From Pseudeuparius sepicola (lineage: Eukaryota > Arthropoda > Insecta > Coleoptera > Anthribidae): DNA of 64,000 bases. Within the stretch, counting starts at the first letter, position 1, and each line of letters begins with the position of its first letter. Positions 46,188 through 58,510 of this stretch are shown here, one piece after another. The notes below the pieces were generated by a model, which ran no database searches, was not told the DNA's origin, and was given only the letters and a program-made list of their open reading frames with translations. Made by a program: the position numbers and the translations under genes. The stretch is taken from NCBI GenBank assembly GCA_963920635.1, contig OY987302.1, positions 26,263,278-26,327,277 of the forward strand, in the 5' to 3' direction.

Positions 46188-46819
46188 CTGTAAATAAAGG
46201 ATGACACAACTAAATTATTCATTAATACAAGTGTATTAATTATATGGGTAGACATTCAGGTTCTCAAGAGAAGTTGTAGGTTTACAAACAGAGGGAGCAA
46301 GGTATTTATAGTCAGTGTATAACCTTATTTCCCAAAACCATTCCCTATTGCAGTTCTAATCACACATGTTACGCCGTAATGTAATTTGATAGTTATAATT
46401 ACACTTGAAAAAAGGTATCTATGAGTGAGTTACTGCCGATAGCTCGGGCAGTTGATATTAGAGCTTAGAGCTGGCTGTACAGGTTGACATATGACTCGGT
46501 GCAGTGCAAATTTTACTGAGTAAAGGTTCGATTATTGCTAACAAAGTGAAAGTCTGGCAATCGGAATGCAGTCTGAAAGCATATGTACAGTATGTCCTCA
46601 GATTGAGTGAACAAGAAACTTTTTTATTTCTGACTGCAAGATAATTATTCTTCAGAAAAACTTCTTATAAAATAAGATTGGCATGTGGTGGTTTCTTCTC
46701 AGATATACAGGGTGGTCAGAAAAGGCAAATATCTCAAAATGGTAGAAAAACTAAAGAACCTCGATTTCTAATATTAGAGATAACTACAAAATAAAAAAGT
46801 TTTTTCTAATTAAATATAC

Positions 46820-47720
46820 AGTGCCCGCCAAAAAGTCTGCACCATATGGGAAAATTTTTTTGTAAATAACTTACGGAAAATTTGTTTGCTGCATCAGGTT
46901 TTGCTTGCTCTAGAACCAAAATTGACATAATCAAATGTTGTGACGTAGTCTCTTTTATATGTCAAATTTGACATTAATGAAAAAAATGTCCGAAAAATGG
47001 GCTTATTTAACCGAATTTCGAAAAAAGTCATAAGAAAAATATGTTTCTTTCGCAATTTTATACCCCTATGGAAAATTTCAAGAGCCTACTACGATTTTCA
47101 TATTTTGCTCTTTGTTGGATATTATTGGACATAATATTTTAAATTTTCTAGATATTTCTGATCAGATCAACATGACAGAAATATTTGTGTGTTTTTACAA
47201 CCATTTACTATAGAAAGAAGTTTGTAAATCGAATTTATGTGTTTATCTGTAAAAATGAGATCAGTTTTGCACCAAGCGTGCTTCTTCAACAAGCCCTAAT
47301 TTTAATTTTTTTGCAAAAAAAAGGAAAATAAAGATATTTAGACCGTAAACTAAGTATTGTGCAGTATGTATTCAGTCAATGAGTGTTTTAAATTACATAG
47401 GATCGACTTTTATGGAAACAAATACTAAAAAGGGCAACAAAGGGCAAAATATGAAAATCGTAGTAGGCTCTTGAAATTTTGCACAGGGGTATAAAATTGC
47501 GAAAGAAACATATTTTTCTTATGACTTTTTTCGAAATTCGGTTAAATAAGCCCATTTTTCGGACATGTCAAATTTGACATATAAAAAAGACTACGTCACA
47601 ACATTTGATTATGTCAATTTTGGTTCTAGAGCAAGCAAAACCTGATGCCGCAAACAAATTTTCCGTAAGTTATATACTAAAAATTTTTCCCATATGGTGC
47701 AGACTTTTTGGCGGGCACTG
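46820..47720. mobile_element. TA-flanked MITE with ~280 bp arms
   Basis: Ends TA|CAGTGCCCGCCAAAAAGTCT and its mirror; the inverted arms continue almost unbroken to GAGCCTACTACGATTTTCAT. TA lies on both sides. The centre (47110-47430) is unique and non-coding. A Tc1/mariner-type MITE, inside the region upstream of MCM10's last exon and so probably intronic. Confidence 0.85.
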
Positions 47721-48009
47721 TAGACCTTAAATCTGAAATTACAACTAAATGCTAATAAAATTAATTTTGTTTTTGGAATCAGCATTAAAAACCTCAAAAC
47801 AGCCATTACAAGCTCAGAAAGAGGTACTAAATTAATCCATTATAGTACATTTCTATCAGACTAAGTTTCTACGATTTTTTTTGCAAAAAAGTAAAAAAAT
47901 CGAAATTTTTTCTTCTTGTTAACTCAATTTGCGAACATATTGTACAGGGGTATTATTTAAAGATTGCTTACCCCTTATCTTTTAAATTTTTGACCTAATT
48001 ATGTTTCAG

Positions 48010-50526
48010 TGGCACGAACATAAGAACATATGCACATGTTAATCTACTGTGGCACAACGGCAATCATCACTGTAATGGGAGCCAAGATCCGGGTGGCCCA
48101 AGAGATGAATCGTGCAAGACCAGAACCACGAATGGCTCAATGGGAGATACGGCTACATCGGAAGATCGAGAGTCTCCGTAAAGGTAAAGGACAAGTAACG
48201 GAATATATCAGAGGAGTTATAACTACAGAGATCCATGTCTTGGTACATTAAAACAAAAACATTCTGTTTTCGCAAGGCATCTGAGAAGATACAAGGCTAG
48301 TAACAACAGGAAACGAGACAACAAACTCTTTGACCGATCAGAAAAAGGTTTCTACCCTAGCAGAGGACAGGTTGACGGTTTCTGGAGAAATCAACATGCC
48401 ACACCAGGTCCATGCAATGTCAGTGCAAGCTGGATCAGAGAAGAACGCGAACAATTCACAACCAATGAGATCTCCAATGTCATCAAGAATTTCCCCAAGG
48501 GGAAACATGTACAAAATTATTGGATTAAGAAGTTGTGGTGCACGCATGAACAACTAACTATCTTAATTAATGAAACCTTGCTCGATCCTCTGAAAATGCC
48601 ACTGTTTCTTACGCAGGGTGCAACGTGCCTGTTACCAAAAAACCAACGGAATACCGATAACCCTGCCAAATACCGCCCAATAAGCTGCCTGCCGACGCTG
48701 TACAAAATAATCACATCTTGCCTTACACAGCGAATATATGCTCACTGCGAGTGGAACAACATCATGGCAGTGCAGCAGAAGGGCTGCGCGAAGGGTGCAC
48801 TGGGATGCAAAGAGCAACTCATCACAGACTCTGTCATCTGCAACAAAGCTCATTCCAAGCAACGAACCTCTACTTGGCTTATGTGGACTACAATAAAGCA
48901 TTTGATTCCATACCTCACCATTGGCTCACAGGTATCTTAAAACCTTATAAAATAGATCACCATATAGTTTCCTTTTTACAACACGTTATGACAACCTGGC
49001 GCACTGAGATAGAACTCAGAATCGGAAGCGGTAACATTGAGACCGAAACAACCAACATTCGAAGAGGGATTTTCCAAGGAGATTCACTCAGTCCAGTAAG
49101 GTTCTGCATGGTGATGAACCAACTATCACATCTCTATGAAATACGCCTTCACTATCAAAAACAACAACGCAGAAGCAATCAAGTTGAATCACCTGTTACA
49201 TATGGATGATTAAAAACTGCTGGTCGCAACCAAAAACCAACTAACGCAAATGCTTAAAATTGGAGAGGAGTCCTCTAGGGACATCGGAATGCAGTTTGGA
49301 CTGGACAACTGTCGCACCCTTAACACCGTCGGGGGAAGACTAGAACAAGGCACACACGAGATGCAGGTCGGCCAGGAGATCGAAGCAATGAGCATGGGAG
49401 ATAGATACAATTATCTCGGGATGAAAAAAGCTCAAATGATAAACCATCGAACAAAGCAAACCGATTTATGAACGAATTCATGAAGAGAGTAAGACAAGTA
49501 GAGCGAACTGATCTTAACAGCAGTTATTCGTTCGGAATAGTGAATTGGACCAACCCGGACATCAACAACCTGCAGCTAAAAGTTAGGACACTACTGACAA
49601 AAACTCATATCATCCCTGTACCGCCTTAGAAAGAACAACTTTGCCTCGTCAAATAGGAGGAAGAGGATTGGCAGACCTCAACAAGCAATTGGAGCAACAA
49701 ATATTAAACCTGCGTAATTATTTCCACAGGCAGGCCAACAGTTCCACACTGCATAAAGCTATATGCGGAGCAGACGTCTCATCACCGCTATCTCTGAGGG
49801 AACATGAGCATCAAAATCACCACTGAACCAACAATGATAAGCTGCAGATGTGGCTGGAGAAGCCGCTGCACGGGAGGCATCCTAATGAGGTTAACCAGGA
49901 ACATGTCGACAAGTTAGTGTTGAACTATTGGCTGACCTCAGAGGACGAATGTTCCCCGAAACGGAAGGCTTCTTACTGGTCATTCAAGATCAGGTTATAC
50001 CAACACGTAAATACCTAAAATTCATTGTAGGAGTTGTCCACAACAGACCAGACCTTATAATAGTTGATAAAATTTCTAGGAAGACAACTCTGATTGATAT
50101 GGCCATCCCAAACAACAACAACCTGCGTGTGAAGTTGGCTGAGAAGAACGCGAAGTACAGAGACTAGAAGAACGAATTAGAAGGCAATGGGAAATGGAGA
50201 ATGTTCAGACGGTTCCAATCATCGTGTCAACAACGGATCTTTTACCAAAAACTTTGCTGAGAAACATCAAAGAGCTGGGTCTAACTGATAATCTGTCCAG
50301 GTCCATACAGAAAGCTTTACTTCTTGCAACAACCCAAACCAAGAGGAAATTCATGGGGAATGCAGGAACTTTCAACAATATCAATGTCACCTAAGGCCCG
50401 ATAACATGGCAAGGGTTTCGTCTGAGCCAGGTCCTCAAGGTATCCGGGATACCCGGAATCTGAGTGAATGTTCCCTGTAGAGGGAGTGCGAATACCTTTT
50501 GGCTAAGTCGATATAATAATAATAAG
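48010..50526 (+). pseudogene. Decayed R4/Dong-type non-LTR retrotransposon
   Basis: Pieces in several frames give one protein. They are RMAQWEIRLHRKIESLRKGK (48130-48190), LLPKNQRNTDNPAKYRPISC (48630-48690), GALGCKEQLITDSVICNK (48797-48850), YVDYNKAFDSIPHHWL (48880-48930), IFQGDSLSPVRF (49070-49105), HMDD with a stop next to it (~49200), FPETEGFLLVIQDQVIPTRK (49950-50010) and a PDLIIVDK...LIDMAIP region (50050-50110) near the C-terminus. The last is the restriction-like endonuclease typical of R2/R4-class elements, which insert at fixed targets by target-primed reverse transcription. The expected CCHC knuckle before it appears deleted. Stops and shifts make it inactive. The 3' end is a short AATAATAAT tail. 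Confidence 0.85.
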
Positions 50527-50548
50527 ACAAGAAACGATTTGTGTATAT

Positions 50549-50693
50549 ACTCTGTTCAACGAATGTTCATACCCATGTCACAACTCCCGTCCTTGTCTTA
50601 CTGATGAATATACAATGGATATCGGTCGTATATTCACGAGTCAGACAAGGACAGGAGTTGTGACATAGGTATCAACATTCGTTGAACAGAGTT
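50549..50693. repeat. Short palindromic MITE, ~65 bp arms
   Basis: CTCTGTTCAACGAATGTT and its mirror enclose GTCACAACTCCYGTCCTTGT in both arms, leaving a ~15 base centre. It lies just behind the R4/Dong tail. Confidence 0.65.
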
Positions 50694-51066
50694 TACTTCC
50701 AGACACTTGTGGTGAGAAGTTTAGTATTATATACCTTCGCCGCATGCTTTTTTGTCTACTTACAGAAAAAGGCATAGGGGCAACAAAATTTCTAAAACCA
50801 CTATAAGAGCCATAACAATATTTCTCAATAAGAAAACCTAAAGAATTCAAGTGACACACAGGAACTTTTACTCCATATCATCATGGCAGTCAAAGTGTGA
50901 AAATCAAAAATTATACTTAGTGATAAAAATCAATTGATTTTTGATTTTGATCACTAAGTATTTCCCTTGATAATTTCATTGATACTTTAAAATATTTATA
51001 TTTATTCAAGTATTTATTATATTTGCTAATGTGGGTATAGGTAGTAGCTTTGTATACTCGTTTATA

Positions 51067-51905
51067 CAGAGTGTAACTTAAATACGTTAAAATATTTCAG
51101 AATCGTTATCTTTAGCCAATTCTAAGAACAAAAGTTCATATAAACATGTGTCAAAAAATTCATCGTGTTGGATATAGTGTTAAAATTTTCTAAAAAAAAA
51201 ATCGCCTTTCCCCATAACTTTTTTATTCTTGTTTTAAGTTAAAATTAGTTGTGTTGCCTTGAAACCTCCAAAATTTTGTCTTTAATTGAGAACAAGATTG
51301 TGATCTCCCTATGCGTTTTCACCTTTCAGTGGGCAAGCTGTCTTAAAATTTACGACAAATGTCCAAAATCGCCTCTCCTACACTTATCACACAGCCGCGA
51401 GCGCTGAGCTCCCACCTATTCCAAGATCAGTCTCTTTCTAAACTCCAGGAGGAAGGGTGTGCCCAAGACTGTTTGTTATCGACAGATATTTTGTAAAGTT
51501 TCAGTTCAGCAAATATTTTACGACACTCAGAAGTCAAGAGACACTTTTCATTCAGAATTAAATGTTTCATCCAAAACTGTTACCCACTTTAATTTCGTAC
51601 AGAGCTACATTAACTTTTTTCTTGAATTTGTATTATGACTTACGCCTCGACTTACCCATGTCTCCGCCAGCGGTTTAATCTAGAGCTTGAAAATAACTCA
51701 TTTGAAAGGATCCTAGCAGGGTATGTGTGCCAAATTTGATTAAAAGACCTCTACAAATAAAGAAAGACGATTTTTTTGGAGAATTTTAACAATGCTATAT
51801 CGAAAAAGATGAATTTTTGGACACATGTTTATATGAACTTTTTTTCTTAAAATTGGCTTAATATCCCCACCCTGAAATACTTTAACGTACTTGAGTTGCA
51901 CTCTG
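51067..51905. mobile_element. TA-flanked MITE with CAGAGTGTAAC ends
   Basis: Ends TA|CAGAGTGTAACTTAAATACG and, inverted, CAGAGTGCAACTCAAGTACG. Inner mirrored segments include AAGTTCATATAAACATGTG. No transposase. The frame 51740-51949 (minus) is repeat-derived. Confidence 0.7.
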
Positions 51906-52309
51906 TATATGTAAAGGAGTAGTTGTTTCATCTTTTTGTCTAGATTCATGCTATTGCGGATCGCTAAGTGACGTCAGTGTGAAGCATCATCTCATTGGCA
52001 CACAATAGCCTACTTCTTAAATTTTTCAGCCGCTGGAAAATGAAAATATTTACTTAATATTCCTTCCTTTTGTTGTCCCATTGTAACAGCACAACCAGGC
52101 ATGGTAGAAAACAAATATTCACTCTACAAAGTCCAGTACTAATTCCAATGTGATTATAATAGCGGCAGGCATAGTCTACCGAATTATGCTTCACAGTGAC
52201 GTCATGTGTGAACTTGAAGAGTTATTAAAGCCGGGAGTAGCATACCGTATCTCTTTATACCGTATTCTAGGTCCATAAATATGAAAAAAAACAAATAATA
52301 GAACTACAT

Positions 52310-52830
52310 CTAATTTACTCTTGATTAGAAACTTCCTCAGGCAGAATATGATGAATCCGAGTTTCTTTCGGATAAATTCCGCATCAGCGAAACTTCTCGT
52401 TCCAATCTTTCGTCCTCGATTGCACGGAAGATCCTAAGGGCACAATGATCACACTGAGACTGATTGTTCTATTTTCTGTGATCCTGTGAAAGTATTTATA
52501 AAAACACGGAACATTAAGGGAACAGGTGAAAATGTGGGAAAATTAAGGATAGGATTTAACGTGATTTGTTTTGCCGCCTGTTTTTGAAAAATGCGCGCCA
52601 TAAACTATGTAACAATAAGATAAGAAAATATCAAAGCATTTTCGCCTGTTCCCTCCATTTTCCATGTTCCTATAAATACCATCACAGGTAATAGAACGAT
52701 CAGTTTCAGTGTGATCATCGCATCCTGAGGATGTCCCGTGCAATTGAAGAACGAAAGCTTGGAATGAGAAGTTTCGCTGATACAGGATTAATCCGCAAGA
52801 AACTCAGATTCATTACATCTAATTTGTTTA
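52310..52830. mobile_element. Inverted pair with degenerate hammerhead-like arms
   Basis: Arms of ~250 bp mirror each other around ~52560. Shared landmarks are AGAAGTTTCGCTGAT, AAACTCRGATTCAT, CCGTGCAAT and GTGATCAT. In the right arm (about 52725-52760) CTGAGGA is followed by an ACGAAAG block and self-complementary AGCT. In the left arm the core is mutated. This is the fourth inverted structure in the window with this design. No ORF. Confidence 0.5.
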
Positions 52831-53479
52831 AACATTGGAGGTGATGATTTTAAGGTGAGTAATAAATCTTGTGTTAAATGGTAGGTATCATTGAAAAGTT
52901 CTTTAATAGATATGTTAAAATGATTGTATTAACATAAATAAAACTTATGAGTCATTCACTTAGATTTTCTTATGAATTCTTGTTTGCAATTTAAAATTGA
53001 GCAGAAATTTAAAAATCCAACAAACATAATAAAAAAGTCAGATGAGATAGGCAGGTAGTTTGACATTTCTCTCTGGTTATTCGCCTAGGTATATAAACCC
53101 GTTTAACCATAAACATTTAGGCAAGTTCCAGTGACAACATTTGTTGTTTACTGAAGTTCTAAAACCAAAGACAACTAGAAAAATAACCGTGGTTAAAAAC
53201 ATATGATCGCCATAATAAATTAGCAAATGACGAGTTTTCTATAACCGTGATACTTAATTACCTTCCGTAGTGGAGTAAATACTGTGATTATAACTATGAC
53301 GTATGAAAAACTTTTTTATGATGTTAGAGAGCTATAAACCGATAATAACCAAATTGCGTAAACATGTCTGATATTTACCTACCAGTATTAATGGTTATTC
53401 ACCTATAATTGACTTTACAGATTTTTTAATGGAATGTAGTTTGAATTCGTGTTAAAAATATCTTAGGTAAATATACAGT

Positions 53480-53806
53480 GTCTACTTTATTTCCATAAAA
53501 TCTTTATTTTTGGAGATAATCACCAGAACTTTTTTCGAAGGCCCTCAGACACTTCTTTTGACCATCCTACGATTTTCAAAATGCAAATCCAAGGCCGTCT
53601 ACAATTTTTTATACCCCCGGTTATTTCCTTTAAAATCTGACACCAGTGTCAATCAGGACACCCCAAAAGCCACATACAAAAAATTTCAGGGAGTTCCATT
53701 CTGCAGGGTGTCAAAGTTGAGCAAAATAAGAATTTTAAAGGCAATCTTCGAAATCAGGAGTATGGAGCATGACACCGGGATCCAGTGCACTGCTGCTGGT
53801 TTCTAA
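53480..53806. repeat. Dispersed repeat fragment
   Basis: TTTAAAATCTGACACC, then TCAATCAGGACACCCCAAAA, resembles 60985-61030 read inverted (TTTAAAATCTGACACCTCAG, then AGGACACCCTAAAA). A CAGTGTCTACTTTATTTCC end at 53476 may be its boundary. The frame 53510-53806 is not a recognised protein. Confidence 0.4.
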
Positions 53807-54004
53807 TTCCATAGTTATTCCCGGCTCTCGGCACGTCACGTCGTCAGTCCGATACTTTTAATTTTGTTTAGAATTGTACAAAAAAAATGAGATACTGGAC
53901 AATAAAATAAAATAAATTGTGGTGCTAGTGTTTCAAGGTCCTGTTGTGGGTAACTGTGTATAGTTAAGCGCACAAATCCAATCATTTCTTATTTCAAAAG
54001 TCTA

Positions 54005-54227
54005 CAGGTACGGTTGGCGTCAGACGAAACTGAACGCTAAAAATTCATTTCCTTGGAATATTTGGATTCTGTTCTAACATTTGGCAACGTTGCGTTCGTC
54101 GGACGCTTCTTCTCTCTGTCTGAGCTTGAATCCCTTGTTTATTGAATGGATTTTGGGTATTATTACCGCAAAAGTATCTAGAAAATGGCTTTACGTCGTT
54201 CGGTTTCGTCTGACGCCAACTGTACTG
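54005..54227. mobile_element. Small MITE with GGCGTCAGACGAAAC ends
   Basis: Inverted ends of ~30 bp: CAG-TACRGTTGGCGTCAGACG continuing to GAAACYGAACG on both sides, ~220 bp in all. Non-coding. Confidence 0.65.
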
Positions 54228-54299
54228 TTTTTTTTTATTATTGCAAGGACCACTTTATGATTGGTCCATTTTGATCAGTGAAACAAATAAGAACTATAA

Positions 54300-56065
54300 T
54301 CCGGTAAATTTAGTTGGATTTAAATGGGTAATAATGCAATCAATTGGGTAAGAAAAAAATTTTCCCATTCATAGTACACCATGTAGAAAGCTTAAATCCG
54401 AGTTTTCGATCACCAACCCTCTTTCAGTTTTTTTTTTGCCATCTTGAATATAGGGGGAAAGTAGTTTTTTACCAATAACAGCTATAATTTTACCAAAAAA
54501 ATAGCCGACACGATTTTTGAAGGAAAAAAAGGTGCCCTGCAAATTTGTGTACTTGACATTTTCTTGAATTTTGCATATTTAACAAATTATAAGAAAATAA
54601 TTAAAAAAAAACTGTTGCAATCTTTTTCACATATTATAGTATCTTTTTTTCTTCTAACGACTTCGCGAAATTTTCTTAAGAAGAGTTGTTCACTACAAAA
54701 TTGCCTGTGATATTTGTCTGAACAACTTTTTTCTATGAGCAATAGTTTATTTCCGGTAATGCCCAAAGTTGTGCGTAACATCTCCTGGCACCTTGTAGCG
54801 CCCAAGTACGCGCGCTGTACCTTGTCTGTACATTGCAAAATTTCCCAAGTTTTTTATATCAGACTGTACTTGGCCATACTATTACGTGAAGCCCAAAAAT
54901 TAATTGTGTCCACATGTCGTATTTTATGGTACAAGGACAAAAAGTTGACTTTTTCGGACGGATGCAGGCTTCCCCGGCCGAGGCGTAGTCGAATGTGCTT
55001 AGATATATACTTATTTAAAAAGTAGTCTATTTTTCATTACCATAAATCCTAGTTACCTATAAACTTCTAGTCGGCCATGGAACAGAGCAAACTGTTGAAC
55101 TGTCAATGTCAATGTGCCTCAACAGAAATTTAGTGTATACTTGAATATTCGTTGTGCTAGCAACAAACCATGAGCGATTGTTTTGTGTGCGAACAAACAT
55201 TTGTTTGAATGTTTACTGAATGTTTGTTCGGGCAGATTGTCAGTTCAATAGTTTGCTCTGTAACATGGCCGTCTAGAAGATCATAGGTAACTAGGATTTA
55301 TTGTAATGAAAAATAAGCAGTATCATTTCCAATCGTAATTTTCTACTTTTTTAAATAAGTATATTATCTAAGCACATTCGAATAAAAAATATTGTATGAT
55401 ACACGGACGAAAAGTAATTTTTCGTACTCCTGAGGTTCGCCAGCTTCGACTGCGCCTTGGTCAGTGAAGTTTGCATCCGTCCGAAAACCTCAACTTTTCA
55501 TCCTTGTACCATAAACTACGACGCACGGACTCAATTAATTATTAGATATAATATGTATAAAAAAACTTGGAAAATTTTGCAAGGTACAAACACTACGTGG
55601 TACCAGAAGACGATGCACGCAACTTTGAGATGCTATCGGAAATAAACTATTGCTCATAGAAAAAAGTTGTTCAGACAAATATCATAGGTAATTTTGTAGT
55701 GAACAACTTTTATTAATAAAATTTCGCGCTGTCGTTTGAAGAAAAAAGGTATTATAATATGTGAAAAAGATTGAGACTCCTTTTTTCCGATTATTTTCTT
55801 ATAACTTGTTATATACACAAAATTCCAAAAAAATATCAAGAACACATCTTTTTTCTTTGAAAGTGGTGTCGACTATTTTTTTTGTAAAATTAAAAATACA
55901 GCTGTTATCCGCAAAAAACTAATTTACCCCTAAATTCGAGATGGCGGAAAACCTTCAAGGGGTTGATGGTCGATAACTCGGATTTAAGTCTTCTATATGG
56001 TGTACTATCGATGACAAAAAATTTTTCTTACCCAATGAATTGCAATATTAAACCTTAAATTTACT
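54300..56065. mobile_element. 1.76 kb foldback element
   Basis: Two arms of ~800 bp (about 54300-55110 and 55235-56065) are inverted copies diverged by substitutions and indels. Landmarks are GGGTAAGAAAAA, CGAGTTTTCGATCA (or CGAGTTATCGACCA), TCTGAACAACTTTTTTCTAT and CTAGTTACCTAT. A ~125 base centre separates them. Frames in the arms (for example 54714-55025) are repeat-derived. No hammerhead-like core seen. Confidence 0.75.
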
Positions 56066-56169
56066 GTACTACGAGCCAAATGAAATAATAGTGTGCCGTC
56101 AACCAAAAACCGAGCCAAAAACAAGAAAATTTCAGTTTCTAAATTATGGTGCCAACGTAATATGACAGA

Positions 56170-56580
56170 TAGCAAATGTCATTTTGAACAAAAAGTTTCC
56201 TATAAACATGGGTCCTGAAATGCATAATAAGAAAGTTACAGGGTGTTAAAAGTACAGTTTAAAGAACATATTTTTGGCAATAACATCTACAGAACTTGTA
56301 CAATTGAAATGAAGCTTGGTGCAGTCCTTTAGTAACTCAAGTACAACAATTTTGTGTAAAAAAATTATTCCCATCGACTAGAGGCGGAGGGGCGGGGTAG
56401 CACAATGGGTTTTGAACTCATAACTTTTTTAGGATATCTTTTTGGTCTCGCAGGTTCATCATTTTAGTGAATCTTTTTATTTTGCCACAAAAAGGTACTC
56501 TTGTTTCATAGCGATAAAATCAACCGTTTGCATTGAAATCGGCAAAATGTGCCCCCAAAACACCTGTATACAGTGTATCC
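56170..56580. repeat. Dispersed repeat related to the 3861-4841 MITE interior
   Basis: TCATAACTTTTTTAGGATATC and onward matches 4425-4575: ATCTTTTTGGTCTYGCAG, AAAAAGGTACTCTTGTTTCA, GGCAAAATGTGCCCC and AAAACACCTG. Terminal repeats were not found here, so this is a truncated or different family member. 56581-58280 shows nothing I can assign. Confidence 0.55.
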
Positions 56581-58324
56581 CAGGATAAGTGAAACGAGAG
56601 CTGTAAAAGACCAAAAATGTTAGAGTTCGAATTTGGCCATTTGGGGTCCAGGCCTGCTTGCCTGTCGTTTTCATTTTAAAAAATAAAAACAAAAATGACG
56701 ATTTTCAGTTTTCCCCATTATTTTCAAAACGAGAAGGGCCAGCCAAAAATTTTTTTTACCATGTTACTCGGCATCAGATTCCGTAATTTTGCCCCAATTT
56801 AACCGACCTCGTATCTCTTAAGATAATTCAAACAGTTGTTATTTCCCACAGTTTAATTAAAGTTGGAACTTTGGCTAAATTATGGTATTTTAATTTTTGT
56901 CTCAAAACTTTCATTACATACATTAAACAGTGACAAAACTGTTATATATGATTTATGTTTATGCCACATAAGTCATAAAAAGTTGAACTTCAGTGCCTTG
57001 GTACATAAATAACTATTTCCTGAAATCGGTAGTGAAGTGTCTCAAAATCGTCATTAAATGCCCAGAAGTGGGCACTGAAGTAGACCATTATTGTTGTTTT
57101 TTTTTCAGAAGTAGGCCTTGGCGAGATGTAAACATCAAACGTCAGACCCAGCCATCGCCAGTCAAAAGTGGCCAAATATTCAAAACCCAGCCAATAAAGA
57201 CCAATTTAAATTTTCGTACTCATTGCGGAATTGTTACCTATAGCAACGCAATCTTTCAGTGTAAGAATTTTAGTAGGTTTGAACATCAATCATATTTTTC
57301 ATGTAGGCTGCATGACAGGCAGTTTAGATATTTCTCTCGGGAAGCGACGTACCTCATCATACTTGACCTAAATAGAGCGATCGTCAAAGTCGGCCAGAGG
57401 CCTCGGCAACTAAATTCCACATGAGTCGTAAAAACTTGAACTTCAGTGCCTTTCTGAAATTTAATTATACCGGTAAATTATTATCATCGAATTGATAAGT
57501 ACAATGGAAGTCGCACAGGTACCACTTTCATTGTTGTTTGGGGCAGCCAACTCTAGAGAGAGATAGGTTTCAAATGGCAATAAGTAAGACAAGGACGCCT
57601 AATGAACGTGTCAGCTGATTCAGGCAAAGGAGGTATATAGGGATGTTGCATATTAATGCGCGAATTTAATGGGCATGTTCCGTAATTCTCTTTATTGTAT
57701 GATCTGTATTCCGAAATTCGGGGCTTGTTTGTAGGAATGAGAATTTTTCTATATAACCACAATTATGTAAATATTGCACAGAAAAAAAGTAGTGAATTGA
57801 TTAAAAAAAAGTACCTACATGGCAATTTTATGTACCTGGAAGTAAATTGAGACAAATAAAATACAAATTACAAAATAAAAGTTTATTTTAAAATAACAAA
57901 ACGACAAAATATCTAGGATAAGGTATACATTTTCAACTTTAATTACTTATCTTAATTGATTTATTAATTTTAAAATTCAATTTTATAGGAAAAGCATGTA
58001 AGACAGGTAGCTTTTACATATTTTTATATATATTTTATATTGCTTAGGCATCTAACAAAAAGAATTACAAATAATTACCTTATTAAAGGGACCAGAACCT
58101 CAAGATTAATTCCATCTTTGACTACGAAGAGATAGGTTCATTAGCACAATATTTCGCCAGTTTTTCCCTTGATAGTTTCTATCATGACTTGGAAAATAAA
58201 AAACTGTAGTAAGTAATTACATACTTTTTAAGTTTGCGCTGCCCAAAATTCTCTATGAAATTGCTCTCAATAAATTGTTGACTACAAATGCAAGTAAATA
58301 CTTGTAGACTACAAAAATTTTCCT

Positions 58325-58510
58325 TTTTATTGCTGCAATCCACTTGTCTCTAATATCACCTTATCTCTTGGAAAACTGCAAAGTTATTAGCAAAGATTTT
58401 TAAGACTTACGAATGAAAAGAAACCCCACTATTCTTATTATTTCCGTCCTTTGGTACATCCAAATAAACAACAGGAGTTGACCATCTTTTTTGTAAATTT
58501 TCTCTCCGAT
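58325..58510 (-). pseudogene. Broken THAP-domain gene start
   Basis: Minus strand: after an acceptor (TTTTTAG, above 58510) an ATG at 58485 reads MVNSCCLFGCTKGR. It then needs a one-base shift in an A run to continue as NNKNSGVSFH to a donor (CATTC|GTAAGTC, 58411). The next exon starts after CTTTGCAG (58375) with FPRDK and, after another shift, DIRDKWIAAIKRK. C-x4-C, FHxFP and KW are the THAP zinc-finger pattern (site-specific DNA binding). The later Cys/His pair is not found. Two frameshifts imply a pseudogene, unless they are sequencing indels. Confidence 0.6.

Noticed and set aside
56993..57424. 143-codon plus-strand frame as a gene
   Set aside because: It has an ATG and decent length but no recognisable domain, splice context or conserved pattern; chance frames of this size are expected in 64 kb.
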